Assembly: GCA_947629565.1 (NCBI GenBank)
Contig: CANREG010000019.1
Location: 1-45,671 of the forward strand
DNA length: 45,671 bases
From: an uncultured Lachnospiraceae bacterium
GTDB lineage: Bacteria; Bacillota; Clostridia; Lachnospirales; Lachnospiraceae
Direction of reading: 5' to 3'
The notes below the pieces were generated by a model, which was given only the letters and a program-made list of their open reading frames with translations, ran no database searches and was not told the DNA's origin. Positions 9,134 to 16,665 of the stretch are shown here, piece after piece. How positions within the stretch are numbered: the first letter of the stretch is position 1; the number at the start of each line of letters is the position of its first letter. Position numbers and translations under genes: made by a program.

Positions 9134-9323
9134 GCAAATACCTATATTCTTCGCTTTTTTGTATAAAATAGTAGAAATTTCCAAGGGAATTTTAGGCAAA
9201 ATCTATTCAATTTGTCGAACCCGTATACTATTTTCTACATTTTATCCCAATGTGTTTGTGCAAATTGCCTTATTTTTTATTTTTTTCGACAATCCTGCCT
9301 TCCTCTCTTTTTCCAGCCTTTCT
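9134..9323. promoter_or_regulatory. spoVT-hup spacer with two perfect Spo0A-box heptamers
   Basis: This spacer holds TGTCGAA on the plus strand (9213-9219) and again on the minus strand (9285-9291). It is the core of the Spo0A binding site. Between them a second possible minus-strand promoter for hup, TTGGGA and TATACG with 17-base spacing, lies at about 9223-9251, next to the first box. Spo0A control is inferred only from the heptamers. Confidence 0.35.
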
Positions 9324-9872
9324 TCAACCTTCCATCTGTTTACCTAAAAAGTTAGCTGCAATGACAGCCGCCTTGCGCTCTGTCTCCGTAAGAGGATTCT
9401 TCCCATCTTTATTCAAAATAATGACGGAACCGATTGCATCTCCTTCGCAGATAATGGTCTGCACAATCTCTCCCTCATAAACATCATCATTTTCCCCGGT
9501 AATCTGAATAAACTTTTTCTCACCCTTCTTTGCCATAATGGCCTCCCGGTCATTAATCGCTTCCTCTAACTCCTTATGCAGCGGCTTGCCGATTAATTCC
9601 TTTTTGGGCATGCCGGAAACGGCAATAATCTGGTCCCTGTCGGTCACACAGACCGGACAGCCAAGAATCTGGGCTGTGGCGTCCACATATTCCTGCGCAA
9701 AGCTGCTCAGTTCTCCTATCGGAGAATATTTTTTCAAAACAATCTCTCCATCTTTATCCGTAAAGATTTCCAGCGGATCGCCCTCCCGAATCCGAAGGGT
9801 TCTCCGGATTTCCTTTGGCACTACAATACGTCCTAACTCGTCTATTCGGCGTACAATACCTGTTGCTTTCAT
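9324..9872 (-). CDS. spoVT: Stage V sporulation regulator SpoVT
   Basis: SpoVT is a forespore transcription factor that modulates sigma-G genes. The first ~50 residues are an AbrB-type swapped-hairpin DNA-binding domain (MKATGIVRRIDELGRIVVPKEIRRTLRI). The rest (about 55-182) is the GAF-like domain ending GSVIILNKDG and TETERKAAVIAANFLGKQME. At 182 residues it is close to the B. subtilis length (178), and the GAF part separates it from short AbrB proteins. The ribosome site is TGGAGGAATGATTC. A possible sigma-G promoter is noted upstream. Confidence 0.95.
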   Translation of the reverse strand: MKATGIVRRIDELGRIVVPKEIRRTLRIREGDPLEIFTDKDGEIVLKKYSPIGELSSFAQEYVDATAQILGCPVCVTDRDQIIAVSGMPKKELIGKPLHKELEEAINDREAIMAKKGEKKFIQITGENDDVYEGEIVQTIICEGDAIGSVIILNKDGKNPLTETERKAAVIAANFLGKQMEG

Positions 9873-9914
9873 GAATCATTCCTCCATTTAACGTAATTAT
9901 TTCTAAGCTAACAA

Positions 9915-9943
9915 TAGTATTTGTCAAATGAAAGAATGTATAC
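9915..9943 (-). promoter_or_regulatory. Possible sigma-G-type promoter of spoVT
   Basis: On the minus strand GTATA (9939-9943) and AATACTA (9915-9921) are 17 bases apart, resembling the sigma-G pattern GMATR-17/18-CATNHTA except that the first base of the -10 is A. B. subtilis spoVT is made by sigma-G. The match is short, so this is tentative. Confidence 0.3.
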
Positions 9944-9960
9944 GCAGATTCTGCAATTTT

Positions 9961-10614
9961 TTACATAAGCTCATCTTCCGAAAAAATCTGAAGGACTCTG
10001 GCAGGCAATTCCTTAAGGCTGTCAATCTTTAAAACCCGCTCCGAAATGCTTCCAAAGCCATAAGCTGCATGGATAAACCGCACGCCTGCTTTTTTGCTGG
10101 CGTCATAGTCGCCCTGTATATCTCCCACATATATTGCATCATTTAAACCGTTTCGGTTTACAATATTGATTATATTGTCACTTTTTTCCAATCCATTATT
10201 GCCATAACACTCAATATCCTGAAAATATTTCTCATATTTATAATAAGTAAGAAAGGCTTCAATATATCCGCTCTGACAATTACTGACAATATATAAAGGA
10301 TACGCTTCATACAGCGTCTGAAGGACAGGTTCTAACCCCTCATATAGAATCCCTCCATGTTTTGCAAGCCATGCATTCTCCGCCTGACAGCATTTTTGCA
10401 AAAGCTCCATTCTCTCCGACTCCAAAAGCTCCGGAAACAGCGCCGCTGCCAGCTTATCCATGGTCAGTCCCATAACCCGCTGGATATCCTGCGCCGTCAC
10501 AATCTTTTTTCCTTTATAATAATCCGACACGACCTCCGCCCACGACGCCGCTACTGCCTGCGCCGAATCCCACAACGTACCGTCCATATCAAAAATAATT
10601 CCCCGCTTTTTCAT
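9961..10614 (-). CDS. HAD-family phosphatase, phosphoglycolate phosphatase-like
   Basis: This HAD-superfamily hydrolase has the nucleophile motif IIFDMDGTLWDS at its N-terminus, a helical cap (about 25-90), motif II YIVSNCQ, and motif III/IV IYVGDIQGDYDASKKAGVRFIHAAYGFG. These are the residues for aspartyl-phosphate chemistry with Mg2+. I start it at MKKRGIIF (217 residues) because GGAGGAGC stands just before that ATG; the longer frame would overlap the acyltransferase upstream. Substrate cannot be told from sequence; phosphoglycolate, pyrophosphate or sugar phosphates are typical. It is 19 bases downstream of the acyltransferase gene. Confidence 0.85.
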   Translation of the reverse strand: MKKRGIIFDMDGTLWDSAQAVAASWAEVVSDYYKGKKIVTAQDIQRVMGLTMDKLAAALFPELLESERMELLQKCCQAENAWLAKHGGILYEGLEPVLQTLYEAYPLYIVSNCQSGYIEAFLTYYKYEKYFQDIECYGNNGLEKSDNIINIVNRNGLNDAIYVGDIQGDYDASKKAGVRFIHAAYGFGSISERVLKIDSLKELPARVLQIFSEDELM

Positions 10615-10633
10615 CCTGCTCCTCCTACGCATC

Positions 10634-11749
10634 TTATTCACCGGCTTTCCCATTCCAACACCGCTTCTTATCCTTTATCTTTTTTTGCACCCCGTCCCAC
10701 ACCAGGGAAAACAGCAAAGCCGCGCCGAAAATCCCTGTGACAAAAACCGGAATCCCAACAAATGCGCTGATTTTCCGGGGATACATCTCCAATTTCACAA
10801 TATCCAAAAATAACACATGACAGAGATAAATCGTAAAACTATGTCGGGAAATAAAATCTATGCCGGCTTTTACCCTGTCTCCATACTGCCTGTCAGATTT
10901 TTTTAGCACATCCGTAAACAGCAGAACTCCGCCTAAGGCAATCCATATATTCCGGTACTCAAAAAAATGTTCTACATGAGCGCCTCTGCTCCATGAGGCA
11001 AAGAATGTCTCGCCGATGGCGATAAAAAGACAGGCTGCCGACAACAGGCCACAGCCTTTTGCCTTAAGCGGCACATGTTCCAAATTCTGTTTCACCAGAT
11101 ACCCCATGACAAAATACCCCAGATAGCAGGCGTCTCCTACGATTGGAACCGGATAGCGCACATTTATATGCATCATTTCCAGCAGTTCATTTACGCATAA
11201 AAATCCCGCCCACAGCAATGCAAAGTATGGATATAGCGATTTTGGCATATGGTCGAACATACTTTGCAGAAACGGCAGAACCAAATAAATGCCAATCAGC
11301 ACATACAGATACCACAGATGTAATTTTACAGGGCGATCCAAAATCTGCCGGAACGAATACTCTGTGCCGCGATAATAAGCATTCCATACCAGATAAATCC
11401 CGCTCCACAAAATGAGCGTCCCTGACATCTGAAGGGTTCTCTTTAAGCATTTCTTCAGTGAAACCGGCTCCGGTATCAAAAGACTGCCGCTAATCATAAA
11501 GAACACAGGCACAGCCGTTCTTGCAACACCGTTTACCATCAGAGAAAATACATACGAGGCCATAGATATTTCACCATAGCCCCGGCTGTAATAATTGGCT
11601 ACGTGGATACAGACAACCAAAAAGCAGGAGACTACGCGCAGACATTCTATATTGTAGTCCCTCTTTTGGTTTTTCCCGTTCTTCTGTTTCCCTGCAGCCT
11701 GATGTATTCCTTCCATAATAAACGATATACGCCTCTCGCTTTCATTCAT
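10634..11749 (-). CDS. Acyltransferase-3 family membrane O-acyltransferase
   Basis: This is an integral membrane acyltransferase of the family that O-acetylates surface polysaccharides and related molecules. It has about ten hydrophobic segments. The conserved opening is present: NIECLRVVSCFLVVCIHVANYY, with the family histidine in the first helix, followed by VFFMISGSLL. WYLYVLIGIYLVLPFLQ lies mid-protein and SFTIYLCHVLFLD near the end. I chose the start MNESERR (371 residues) because the longer frame runs 67 bases into bioY; its ribosome site (CGGGAAATGAT) is only moderate. It lies between bioY and the HAD gene, probably on one message. The acceptor is unknown. Confidence 0.85.
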   Translation of the reverse strand: MNESERRISFIMEGIHQAAGKQKNGKNQKRDYNIECLRVVSCFLVVCIHVANYYSRGYGEISMASYVFSLMVNGVARTAVPVFFMISGSLLIPEPVSLKKCLKRTLQMSGTLILWSGIYLVWNAYYRGTEYSFRQILDRPVKLHLWYLYVLIGIYLVLPFLQSMFDHMPKSLYPYFALLWAGFLCVNELLEMMHINVRYPVPIVGDACYLGYFVMGYLVKQNLEHVPLKAKGCGLLSAACLFIAIGETFFASWSRGAHVEHFFEYRNIWIALGGVLLFTDVLKKSDRQYGDRVKAGIDFISRHSFTIYLCHVLFLDIVKLEMYPRKISAFVGIPVFVTGIFGAALLFSLVWDGVQKKIKDKKRCWNGKAGE

Positions 11750-11796
11750 ATCATTTCCCGCAAAAATGCATATATAGTTTAACAGATAATTCCAAA

Positions 11797-12348
11797 TTAG
11801 GAAACACCCAGATTCGAAAAAGCCTTCTGTACCGGTTTGGCAAGCGCTGCCGCTGCCAAACACTTGACAAAATCAAGGGGAATATAGGGGAGGAAACCCG
11901 TCATAAAGGCCGTTTTCCATGTCATGTCCGCCGCCAGCTTCATCCAGACAAACCCAATTCCATTAATCACCGGCATTCCAACAAAAACGGTAACGAACAG
12001 ATACCGCCAGAAATTATATTTGCTCCCCCGCAAAAAACCGATTAGCAGCACTGCTACCATAAAGGCGGCAAAATAACCCCCGGCAGGGCCAAACATTTTA
12101 CCCGGTCCGGCGGGACCGCCATACACCGGAGCTCCTACAACGCCTAATATCCAATAACAAAGCATCGTGATAAAGGACTCCATAGGCGTCAGGACCAGGG
12201 CAATGAGATTCACTGCCAATGTCTGTCCGGTAATGGCCCCTACCGAAAAGGGCAGGGGAATCCTCAAATACGAGGCAGCGCATATAAACGCCACCATAAA
12301 TCCTATTTTTGTAATCTGCGCAGTAGATAACTTTTGTGTCTTGTTCAT
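11797..12348 (-). CDS. bioY: Biotin transporter BioY (ECF S component)
   Basis: BioY is the membrane substrate-binding part of a biotin uptake transporter; it works with shared EcfA/EcfT energy modules encoded elsewhere. The 183 residues form six hydrophobic segments and carry the family signatures RIPLPFSVGAITGQTLAVNL, YWILGVVGAPVYGGPAGPGKMFGPAGGYF and PYIPLDFVKCLAAAALA. The start has AAAGGAGTATTGCG before it. A consensus promoter followed directly by a BirA-type operator lies upstream, so it should be shut off when biotin is plentiful; the birA gene itself is at 24498-25478. Confidence 0.95.
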   Translation of the reverse strand: MNKTQKLSTAQITKIGFMVAFICAASYLRIPLPFSVGAITGQTLAVNLIALVLTPMESFITMLCYWILGVVGAPVYGGPAGPGKMFGPAGGYFAAFMVAVLLIGFLRGSKYNFWRYLFVTVFVGMPVINGIGFVWMKLAADMTWKTAFMTGFLPYIPLDFVKCLAAAALAKPVQKAFSNLGVS

Positions 12349-12375
12349 CGCAATACTCCTTTGTCATTCATTCTA

Positions 12376-12407
12376 TTGTCAACTAACAGCAAAAATATGG
12401 TTTACAA
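12376..12407 (-). promoter_or_regulatory. BirA operator of bioY
   Basis: TTGTCAAC (12376-12383) and GTTTACAA (12400-12407) form an inverted repeat with a 16-base spacer and A/T just outside each arm. This is the classic Firmicute BirA site of the TTGTAAAC / GTTTACAA type. It starts 8 bases past the -10 of the bioY promoter, where bound BirA would block transcription. A third matching half-site, TTGTCAAC at 12437-12444, overlaps the -35. Confidence 0.85.
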
Positions 12408-12414
12408 TATATGG

Positions 12415-12443
12415 AGTATATCCGATTTGCCATCATTTGTCAA
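12415..12443 (-). promoter_or_regulatory. Sigma-A promoter of bioY
   Basis: On the minus strand TTGACA (12438-12443) and TATACT (12415-12420) are 17 bases apart, a near-perfect consensus. The BirA operator lies immediately downstream. Confidence 0.85.
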
Positions 12444-12465
12444 CCATTTAAACATGCGCAAGTTG

Positions 12466-12655
12466 ACATTCTGTTTTCTGACAAAATTATGCAACGGCGC
12501 AACGAACGATGATACGCAGATCATTTGCCAAATATTTTGCTTTCCGGCAAATTTATCTAACGGCGCAACGAACGATGATACACAGATCATTTGCCAAATA
12601 TTTTGTTTTCCGGCAAATTTATGTAGCAGCGCGACCTGCATATACAGATGATTTG
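12466..12655. repeat. Tandem repeat, 66-bp period, about three copies
   Basis: The landmark CGGCGCAACG starts at 12495 and 12561, with a degraded copy (CAGCGCGACC) at 12627: a period of exactly 66 bases. The central two units differ at only a few bases, while the outer partial units have drifted. Each unit contains the inverted pair ATTTGCC / GGCAAAT and ATGAT / ATCAT, so an RNA from either strand could fold into repeated hairpins. Because 66 is divisible by 3, both strands show repeated peptides in open frames, but neither frame has a ribosome site. No gene is seen here; the block lies between the bioY promoter and the next gene upstream. Confidence 0.85.
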
Positions 12656-12685
12656 TCCGCATATGCAAAGCCGCGCCTATCCCGC

Positions 12686-12898
12686 TTAGTCATCCTGACT
12701 GGTATTTTCCATGAAACGCTCCATCTCTTCTCCACAGGAAAACTGCTCTAAATGATCCAGGGTTGCCTGGACATCGACCTCATTTTCGCTGTTAAGCAAT
12801 TTCTCAAAGTGTTTCTTTCTGCTGTTATGGGCGGAGGCTTCTATTCCCAGTCCGGCATTGGCTATCGCAGGACTATAAAAATCTCCTACACCATTCAT
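12686..12898 (-). CDS. Small protein of unknown function (70 residues)
   Basis: I do not recognise this protein. It begins MNGVGDFYSPAIANAGLGIE, continues with a basic stretch (ASAHNSRKKHFEKLL) and ends in an acidic tail (LEQFSCGEEMERFMENTSQDD). It has no membrane segment. The ATG at 12896-12898 is chosen because AGGAGGGATAGA lies directly before it, one of the best ribosome sites in the window; the frame extends further upstream without one. A CATACTA motif (12926-12932, minus strand), like a sigma-G -10 element, stands about 27 bases before the start, with only a weak -35 (GATTT). It is followed by the tandem repeat and the bioY promoter. Confidence 0.7.
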   Translation of the reverse strand: MNGVGDFYSPAIANAGLGIEASAHNSRKKHFEKLLNSENEVDVQATLDHLEQFSCGEEMERFMENTSQDD

Positions 12899-13020
12899 TC
12901 TATCCCTCCTTAAGCAGGATATATGTAGTATGTGCAGAATTTTTTTTGCAAATCTGGCAAAATCCACCGAAAACACAATTACATAACAATAAAAATAACG
13001 CTAAAAATTGAAAAAAACGC

Positions 13021-13049
13021 TTGCAATTCCCCTCTAATGCGTATATAAT
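13021..13049 (+). promoter_or_regulatory. Sigma-A promoter of the tRNA gene
   Basis: TTGCAA (13021-13026) and TATAAT (13044-13049) are 17 bases apart, 13 bases before the tRNA 5' end. Confidence 0.85.
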
Positions 13050-13062
13050 TGAATAGTTGTAT

Positions 13063-13136
13063 CGGGGCGTGGCTCAGCTTGGTAGAGCGCTTGGTTCGGG
13101 ACTAAGAGGTCGCAGGTTCAAATCCTGTCGCCCCGA
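13063..13136 (+). tRNA. tRNA-Pro (anticodon CGG)
   Basis: The 74 bases fold into a full cloverleaf: acceptor CGGGGCG with CGCCCCG plus discriminator A, D stem GCTC/GAGC, anticodon stem CTTGG/CTAAG around loop TTCGGGA, and T stem GCAGG/CCTGT. The anticodon is CGG, reading proline codon CCG. CCA is not encoded. It is the only host gene on the plus strand in the window, with its own promoter and terminator. Confidence 0.95.
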
Positions 13137-13140
13137 TGAA

Positions 13141-13177
13141 AAAAGGTCTGATGAGAATTCTCTCTCAGACCTTTTTA
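13141..13177. terminator. Bidirectional terminator between tRNA-Pro and manA
   Basis: AGGTCTGA (13144-13151) pairs with TCAGACCT (13165-13172), with an A-run before and a T-run after. It can end the tRNA transcript on the plus strand and the manA transcript on the minus strand. Confidence 0.85.
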
Positions 13178-13195
13178 TTATGCCGCCAAAAACCG

Positions 13196-14134
13196 CTATG
13201 ATTCTGATACCGCAGAAAAGATAAAAATTCCATCCCCTTCTATGCTTAACGGGGGAATTCCATAGGGAAGAATAAAATGAGTCCCCTTTTTCACCAGCCG
13301 GTTGTTTATCTTAGCGCTCCCTTCAATGACAGAACCAAGCATAAATTTCTGATCCTGCACAATCGTCCTCTTTCCCTTAAGCTCTCCCTTCCAGACAGTA
13401 TAGTATTGACAGGTAACAAGCTGTTCTAACCATGCGTTAACCGTCTTTGATTCTCCTACTCCTGCCTGCGGCTGCACAAAGGGAACCTGAATCACCTCTA
13501 AGCTCTGCTTGATATGCAGTGGCCGCAGCTTTCCGTCCTGTAAGCGGTCATAATCATACAAGCGATATGTGATATCGCTGTTCTGCTGGGTTTCCAAAAT
13601 CAGAGTGCCTCCCTTAATCGCATGAACGCATCCGGGATTAATTTGAAAAAAATCCCCTTTTTTGACAGGAATCTCCCTTATCAATTCCTTCCATCTGCCT
13701 TCCCTTACCATAGTTTCCAATTCCTGACGGCTTCCGGCATGATGTCCAATCACAATCGTGGCATCTTTTTCGCAGTCTAATATATACCAGCACTCCATTT
13801 TTCCCAAAGAACCGTTTTCATTAGCCGCTGCATAAGCATCATCCGGGTGGACCTGAATACTTAAATCCTCTCTGGCGTCAATCAGTTTCACAAGCAGCGG
13901 AAAACGTTCTCCCGCCATATCTCCAAAAAGCTCCCTGTGACTACGAAACAGCTCGCTTAAGCGCATCCCTGCGAATTTTCCTTCCGAAACAGTACAATCT
14001 CCTTGGGGATGTGCGCTGATTGCCCAACATTCACCGGTATGGTTCCCCGGAATTTCATAACCAAAATCCCGTCTTAAGCGCTCCCCGCCCCAAATCATCT
14101 GTTTAAATACAGGTTTCAAAAATATTATATCCAT
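13196..14134 (-). CDS. manA: Mannose-6-phosphate isomerase, class I
   Basis: ManA interconverts mannose-6-phosphate and fructose-6-phosphate with zinc. The 312-residue form is the short Firmicute type. It opens FLKPVFKQMIWGGERL and has the metal-binding segments LSIQVHPDDAYA (Gln, His) and GKMECWYIL (Glu). The catalytic GCVHAIKGGTLILETQQNSDITYRLYDYDR follows, then a C-terminal cupin. It closes the run sugar-binding protein / LacI regulator / manA, with 27 bases between lacI stop and manA start, suggesting that mannose or a mannoside is the sugar in question. Confidence 0.95.
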   Translation of the reverse strand: MDIIFLKPVFKQMIWGGERLRRDFGYEIPGNHTGECWAISAHPQGDCTVSEGKFAGMRLSELFRSHRELFGDMAGERFPLLVKLIDAREDLSIQVHPDDAYAAANENGSLGKMECWYILDCEKDATIVIGHHAGSRQELETMVREGRWKELIREIPVKKGDFFQINPGCVHAIKGGTLILETQQNSDITYRLYDYDRLQDGKLRPLHIKQSLEVIQVPFVQPQAGVGESKTVNAWLEQLVTCQYYTVWKGELKGKRTIVQDQKFMLGSVIEGSAKINNRLVKKGTHFILPYGIPPLSIEGDGIFIFSAVSES

Positions 14135-14161
14135 ATGGCGTCTCCCTTAACAGTATTATAT

Positions 14162-15172
14162 TTAAAAATCAATTTTTACCCTGACAGAATCTCTGATTAC
14201 CAACTGGCCGTTTATAATAGAAGTTCCCCTTCGATAATCTCTTTTTCTGGCGCGCTGTTCTACAATATGAATACACTGGTCAACCATTTCATCCATATTC
14301 ATTCTGTAAGTAGTAAGACCTATATCCGGCAATAAATTCCGTACATAATCCCCGCACCCCACCACGGCCACGTCTTCAGGGACAGAGCGGCCTGTCTGCA
14401 TCAAAGCGTCAATAAGGCGGTATGCCACCGTATCATTGCAGCAGACAAAGGCATCCGGCATATCCTCAGGAAACTTTAATGCAAGCTTTCTTCCTTTTTC
14501 ATCTTTATCTGCAATCCACCAGTCACGGTTAACAATCTGCCCCTTGCGCATTAAATACTTGATGTATCCCAAAAAACATTCCTGCCGTTTTCTTGTACAG
14601 AGGTAATTCCCCACAAATCCAATCCGGCTATATCCACATTTCACCAGATACCGGGTAAGCAGAAAACCGCCGTTCTCATTATCCCCCACAATACAGTCCA
14701 CATCAAATTTTTCTTTCTGAAAATCAAAAAAAATAATCCCCACTCCGGTATGGACCAGCATTTCCAAAAAAAGAGTTTTCATCTCACCAATGACAATAAT
14801 CTGCGTAATACTGGAAAGCCTCATCACATTGGGCAATTCCCCTACCTCTTCCGCCTCCCGGGTAATGATTTCCAAAATTCCAATATAACCTTTTTCCGAT
14901 AACCTCATCAATATTTTTTGATAGACAAAGAAATAATAAAAATGATTTGCAAGCAATCGCTCTGAAATAATAATGGCAACATTCAATGTCAAATTATCCC
15001 CTAATGTCTTTTTCTTTCTTGGGATATACCCCATTTCTTTTGCTTTTACAAGGATTTTTCCCCGCAGCGCTGTACTGACTCCTTCCTTACCTGCCATAGC
15101 TTTAGAAATTGTCACAACACTCACGCCAATCTCCGCGGCTATATCTTTCATAGTCGTCCGCTTTGTACCCAT
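14162..15172 (-). CDS. LacI-family transcriptional regulator
   Basis: The N-terminal helix-turn-helix with hinge (TMKDIAAEIGVSVVTISKAMAGKEGVS...) is typical LacI family. Residues ~60-336 form the periplasmic-binding-like effector domain; IGFVGNYLCTRKRQECFLGY, PDAFVCCNDTVAYRLIDALMQTGRSVPEDVAVVGCGD and GLTTYRMNMDEM are typical landmarks. At 336 residues the length is normal. It sits between the sugar-binding lipoprotein gene and manA and probably controls this group, perhaps through the inverted repeat at 16629-16648. The inducer is unknown. Confidence 0.92.
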   Translation of the reverse strand: MGTKRTTMKDIAAEIGVSVVTISKAMAGKEGVSTALRGKILVKAKEMGYIPRKKKTLGDNLTLNVAIIISERLLANHFYYFFVYQKILMRLSEKGYIGILEIITREAEEVGELPNVMRLSSITQIIVIGEMKTLFLEMLVHTGVGIIFFDFQKEKFDVDCIVGDNENGGFLLTRYLVKCGYSRIGFVGNYLCTRKRQECFLGYIKYLMRKGQIVNRDWWIADKDEKGRKLALKFPEDMPDAFVCCNDTVAYRLIDALMQTGRSVPEDVAVVGCGDYVRNLLPDIGLTTYRMNMDEMVDQCIHIVEQRARKRDYRRGTSIINGQLVIRDSVRVKIDF

Positions 15173-15202
15173 ATCTGCTGCTCTCCTTTTTGCATATAGG
15201 CG

Positions 15203-16552
15203 CTATTCTTCCATATCATTCTCTGCCGATTCAGATGCTTCCTGCCCACCGCCAAAATTCTGCATTACCTCACGAAAGCTTTCCTCTCCTTTCCCTGCCG
15301 CTTCGATAAGCCCGCGGTACTCCTCCGTGCTCTGGCGCATATCCTCCGGCAAATCCGGCAATTTTACCCAAACGCCCTCCACGCCACTTTCCATCCGAAT
15401 CTGGCTGCCTATGGGTATTGCATTTTCAAAAAGCTGCAAAAAATCCGGCAAAGAATCTTTTTTTCTTATAGAGACAGCATTTTCACTTTTTGCATAGCCG
15501 GAAGAATTCAGCATATAATCAATCCATGCTCTTGCTGTAACTTTATTTTTGCTGTTCTTATTAATGGCATAACAATATCCCACAGAGGTCACAGCATACT
15601 GTACGCCCATACTGTAAGGAAATGGCATATATCCGATATCGTCCGGATTCGGTGCCGCCTCACGCATCGCTGCAAGCTCACTCCAATCCACAGGAGCACA
15701 GCCAATCTCACCATTATTGAGCATCTCCCGAACCTGTTTCCAGCTATAGGAGGCGTCCCCTCCTTCTTCCGACAAGCCCTGGTTTACCACATTATACAAC
15801 AGTTTACATACGATATATCCCGGCTGTCCTTTTGAATAAATCCGGGACCAGGTCAAATCCTGACTGTCAGAAGCTGTCAAACCTGCCAGGGACAACTGCT
15901 GCGCCTGCTGCTGCCACCACTCCAGATTCTGCGTGCGGCGCTGTCCAATAAATACCGGAAGCACCTCCGGTTCTGCAGCTTTTATATCCTTAAGCGCTCT
16001 TAAAAACTCCTCCGGAGTCTGTGGGATTTCAATTATTCCGGCTTTTTCAAAAACTTTTTTGTTGTATGCGATTCCCTGCGGCATAGCATACTGGGCCAAA
16101 CCGTATACCTGTCCGTCCTGCTCGGCGGCATACAGATACCGTTCGTCATAGGTTTCTGCAAGCTCTTCGACCGTACCCAACGGTTCAAAATAATCAGAAA
16201 GCTTTCCCGGAGCAAGTTTTTTGGGTATTAATACAACGTCACCGTAATCTCCCGCCGCAAGCTCCTCTGATACGTCCTGCTCATAATCAGAATATGCCTT
16301 GAACACAATCTCTGTTCCCGGATTGTCCTGTTCAAATATGGCCTTATACTCCGCAAATTTTGTCTCAACCATATCCAATCGGTCCGTATAGACTACCAGG
16401 GTTCCTCCAACCTCGTCCGGTTCTGCTTCCTCCGTCACATTCTCCTCATTCTCCGGCTGGGCAGCGGTCTGCTGCCTGTTCCCACATCCTGTAAACGTCA
16501 ATCCGGCCAATAGCAAAAATAGCAGTCCGAACCCTTTTTTCTTCCATCTCAT
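15203..16552 (-). CDS. Sugar ABC transporter substrate-binding lipoprotein
   Basis: This extracellular solute-binding protein belongs to family 1 (carbohydrate type). It starts MRWKKKGFGLLFLLLAGLTFTGC, a lipoprotein signal with Cys as the anchor, followed by a Gln/Glu-rich linker and LVVYTDRLDMVETKFAEYKAIFEQDNPGTEIVF, typical of the family. I use the second methionine (449 residues) because AAGGAGAGGCTTGCG stands before it and it directly begins the signal. No permease or ATPase genes are adjacent, so either these lie elsewhere or the protein acts as a receptor. It is followed 30 bases later by the LacI regulator. Confidence 0.88.
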   Translation of the reverse strand: MRWKKKGFGLLFLLLAGLTFTGCGNRQQTAAQPENEENVTEEAEPDEVGGTLVVYTDRLDMVETKFAEYKAIFEQDNPGTEIVFKAYSDYEQDVSEELAAGDYGDVVLIPKKLAPGKLSDYFEPLGTVEELAETYDERYLYAAEQDGQVYGLAQYAMPQGIAYNKKVFEKAGIIEIPQTPEEFLRALKDIKAAEPEVLPVFIGQRRTQNLEWWQQQAQQLSLAGLTASDSQDLTWSRIYSKGQPGYIVCKLLYNVVNQGLSEEGGDASYSWKQVREMLNNGEIGCAPVDWSELAAMREAAPNPDDIGYMPFPYSMGVQYAVTSVGYCYAINKNSKNKVTARAWIDYMLNSSGYAKSENAVSIRKKDSLPDFLQLFENAIPIGSQIRMESGVEGVWVKLPDLPEDMRQSTEEYRGLIEAAGKGEESFREVMQNFGGGQEASESAENDMEE

Positions 16553-16628
16553 CGCAAGCCTCTCCTTATCATAAAAACAGGGACCACTGCTCGAAAACTC
16601 TCCTTTTTCCAACAATAGTCCCCATCTA

Positions 16629-16665
16629 TAGTGAGCTATATATCACTAACCTTATGCTTTACCAA
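16629..16665 (-). promoter_or_regulatory. Candidate promoter with overlapping inverted repeat
   Basis: On the minus strand TTGGTA (16660-16665, inside the last codons of fba) and TATATA (16637-16642) are 17 bases apart. TAGTGA / TCACTA form an inverted repeat (16629-16648) centred on the -10. It may be the operator through which the LacI-family protein controls the binding protein, regulator and manA. The -35 is weak. Confidence 0.35.

Noticed and set aside
12466-12655. CRISPR array
   Set aside because: The whole 66-bp unit is repeated head to tail with no unique spacers, and no cas genes are present.
12402-12668. 88-codon minus-strand frame through the 66-bp repeats
   Set aside because: The repeat length is a multiple of 3, which keeps frames open on both strands. 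There is no ribosome site and the frame covers the bioY promoter and part of the operator.
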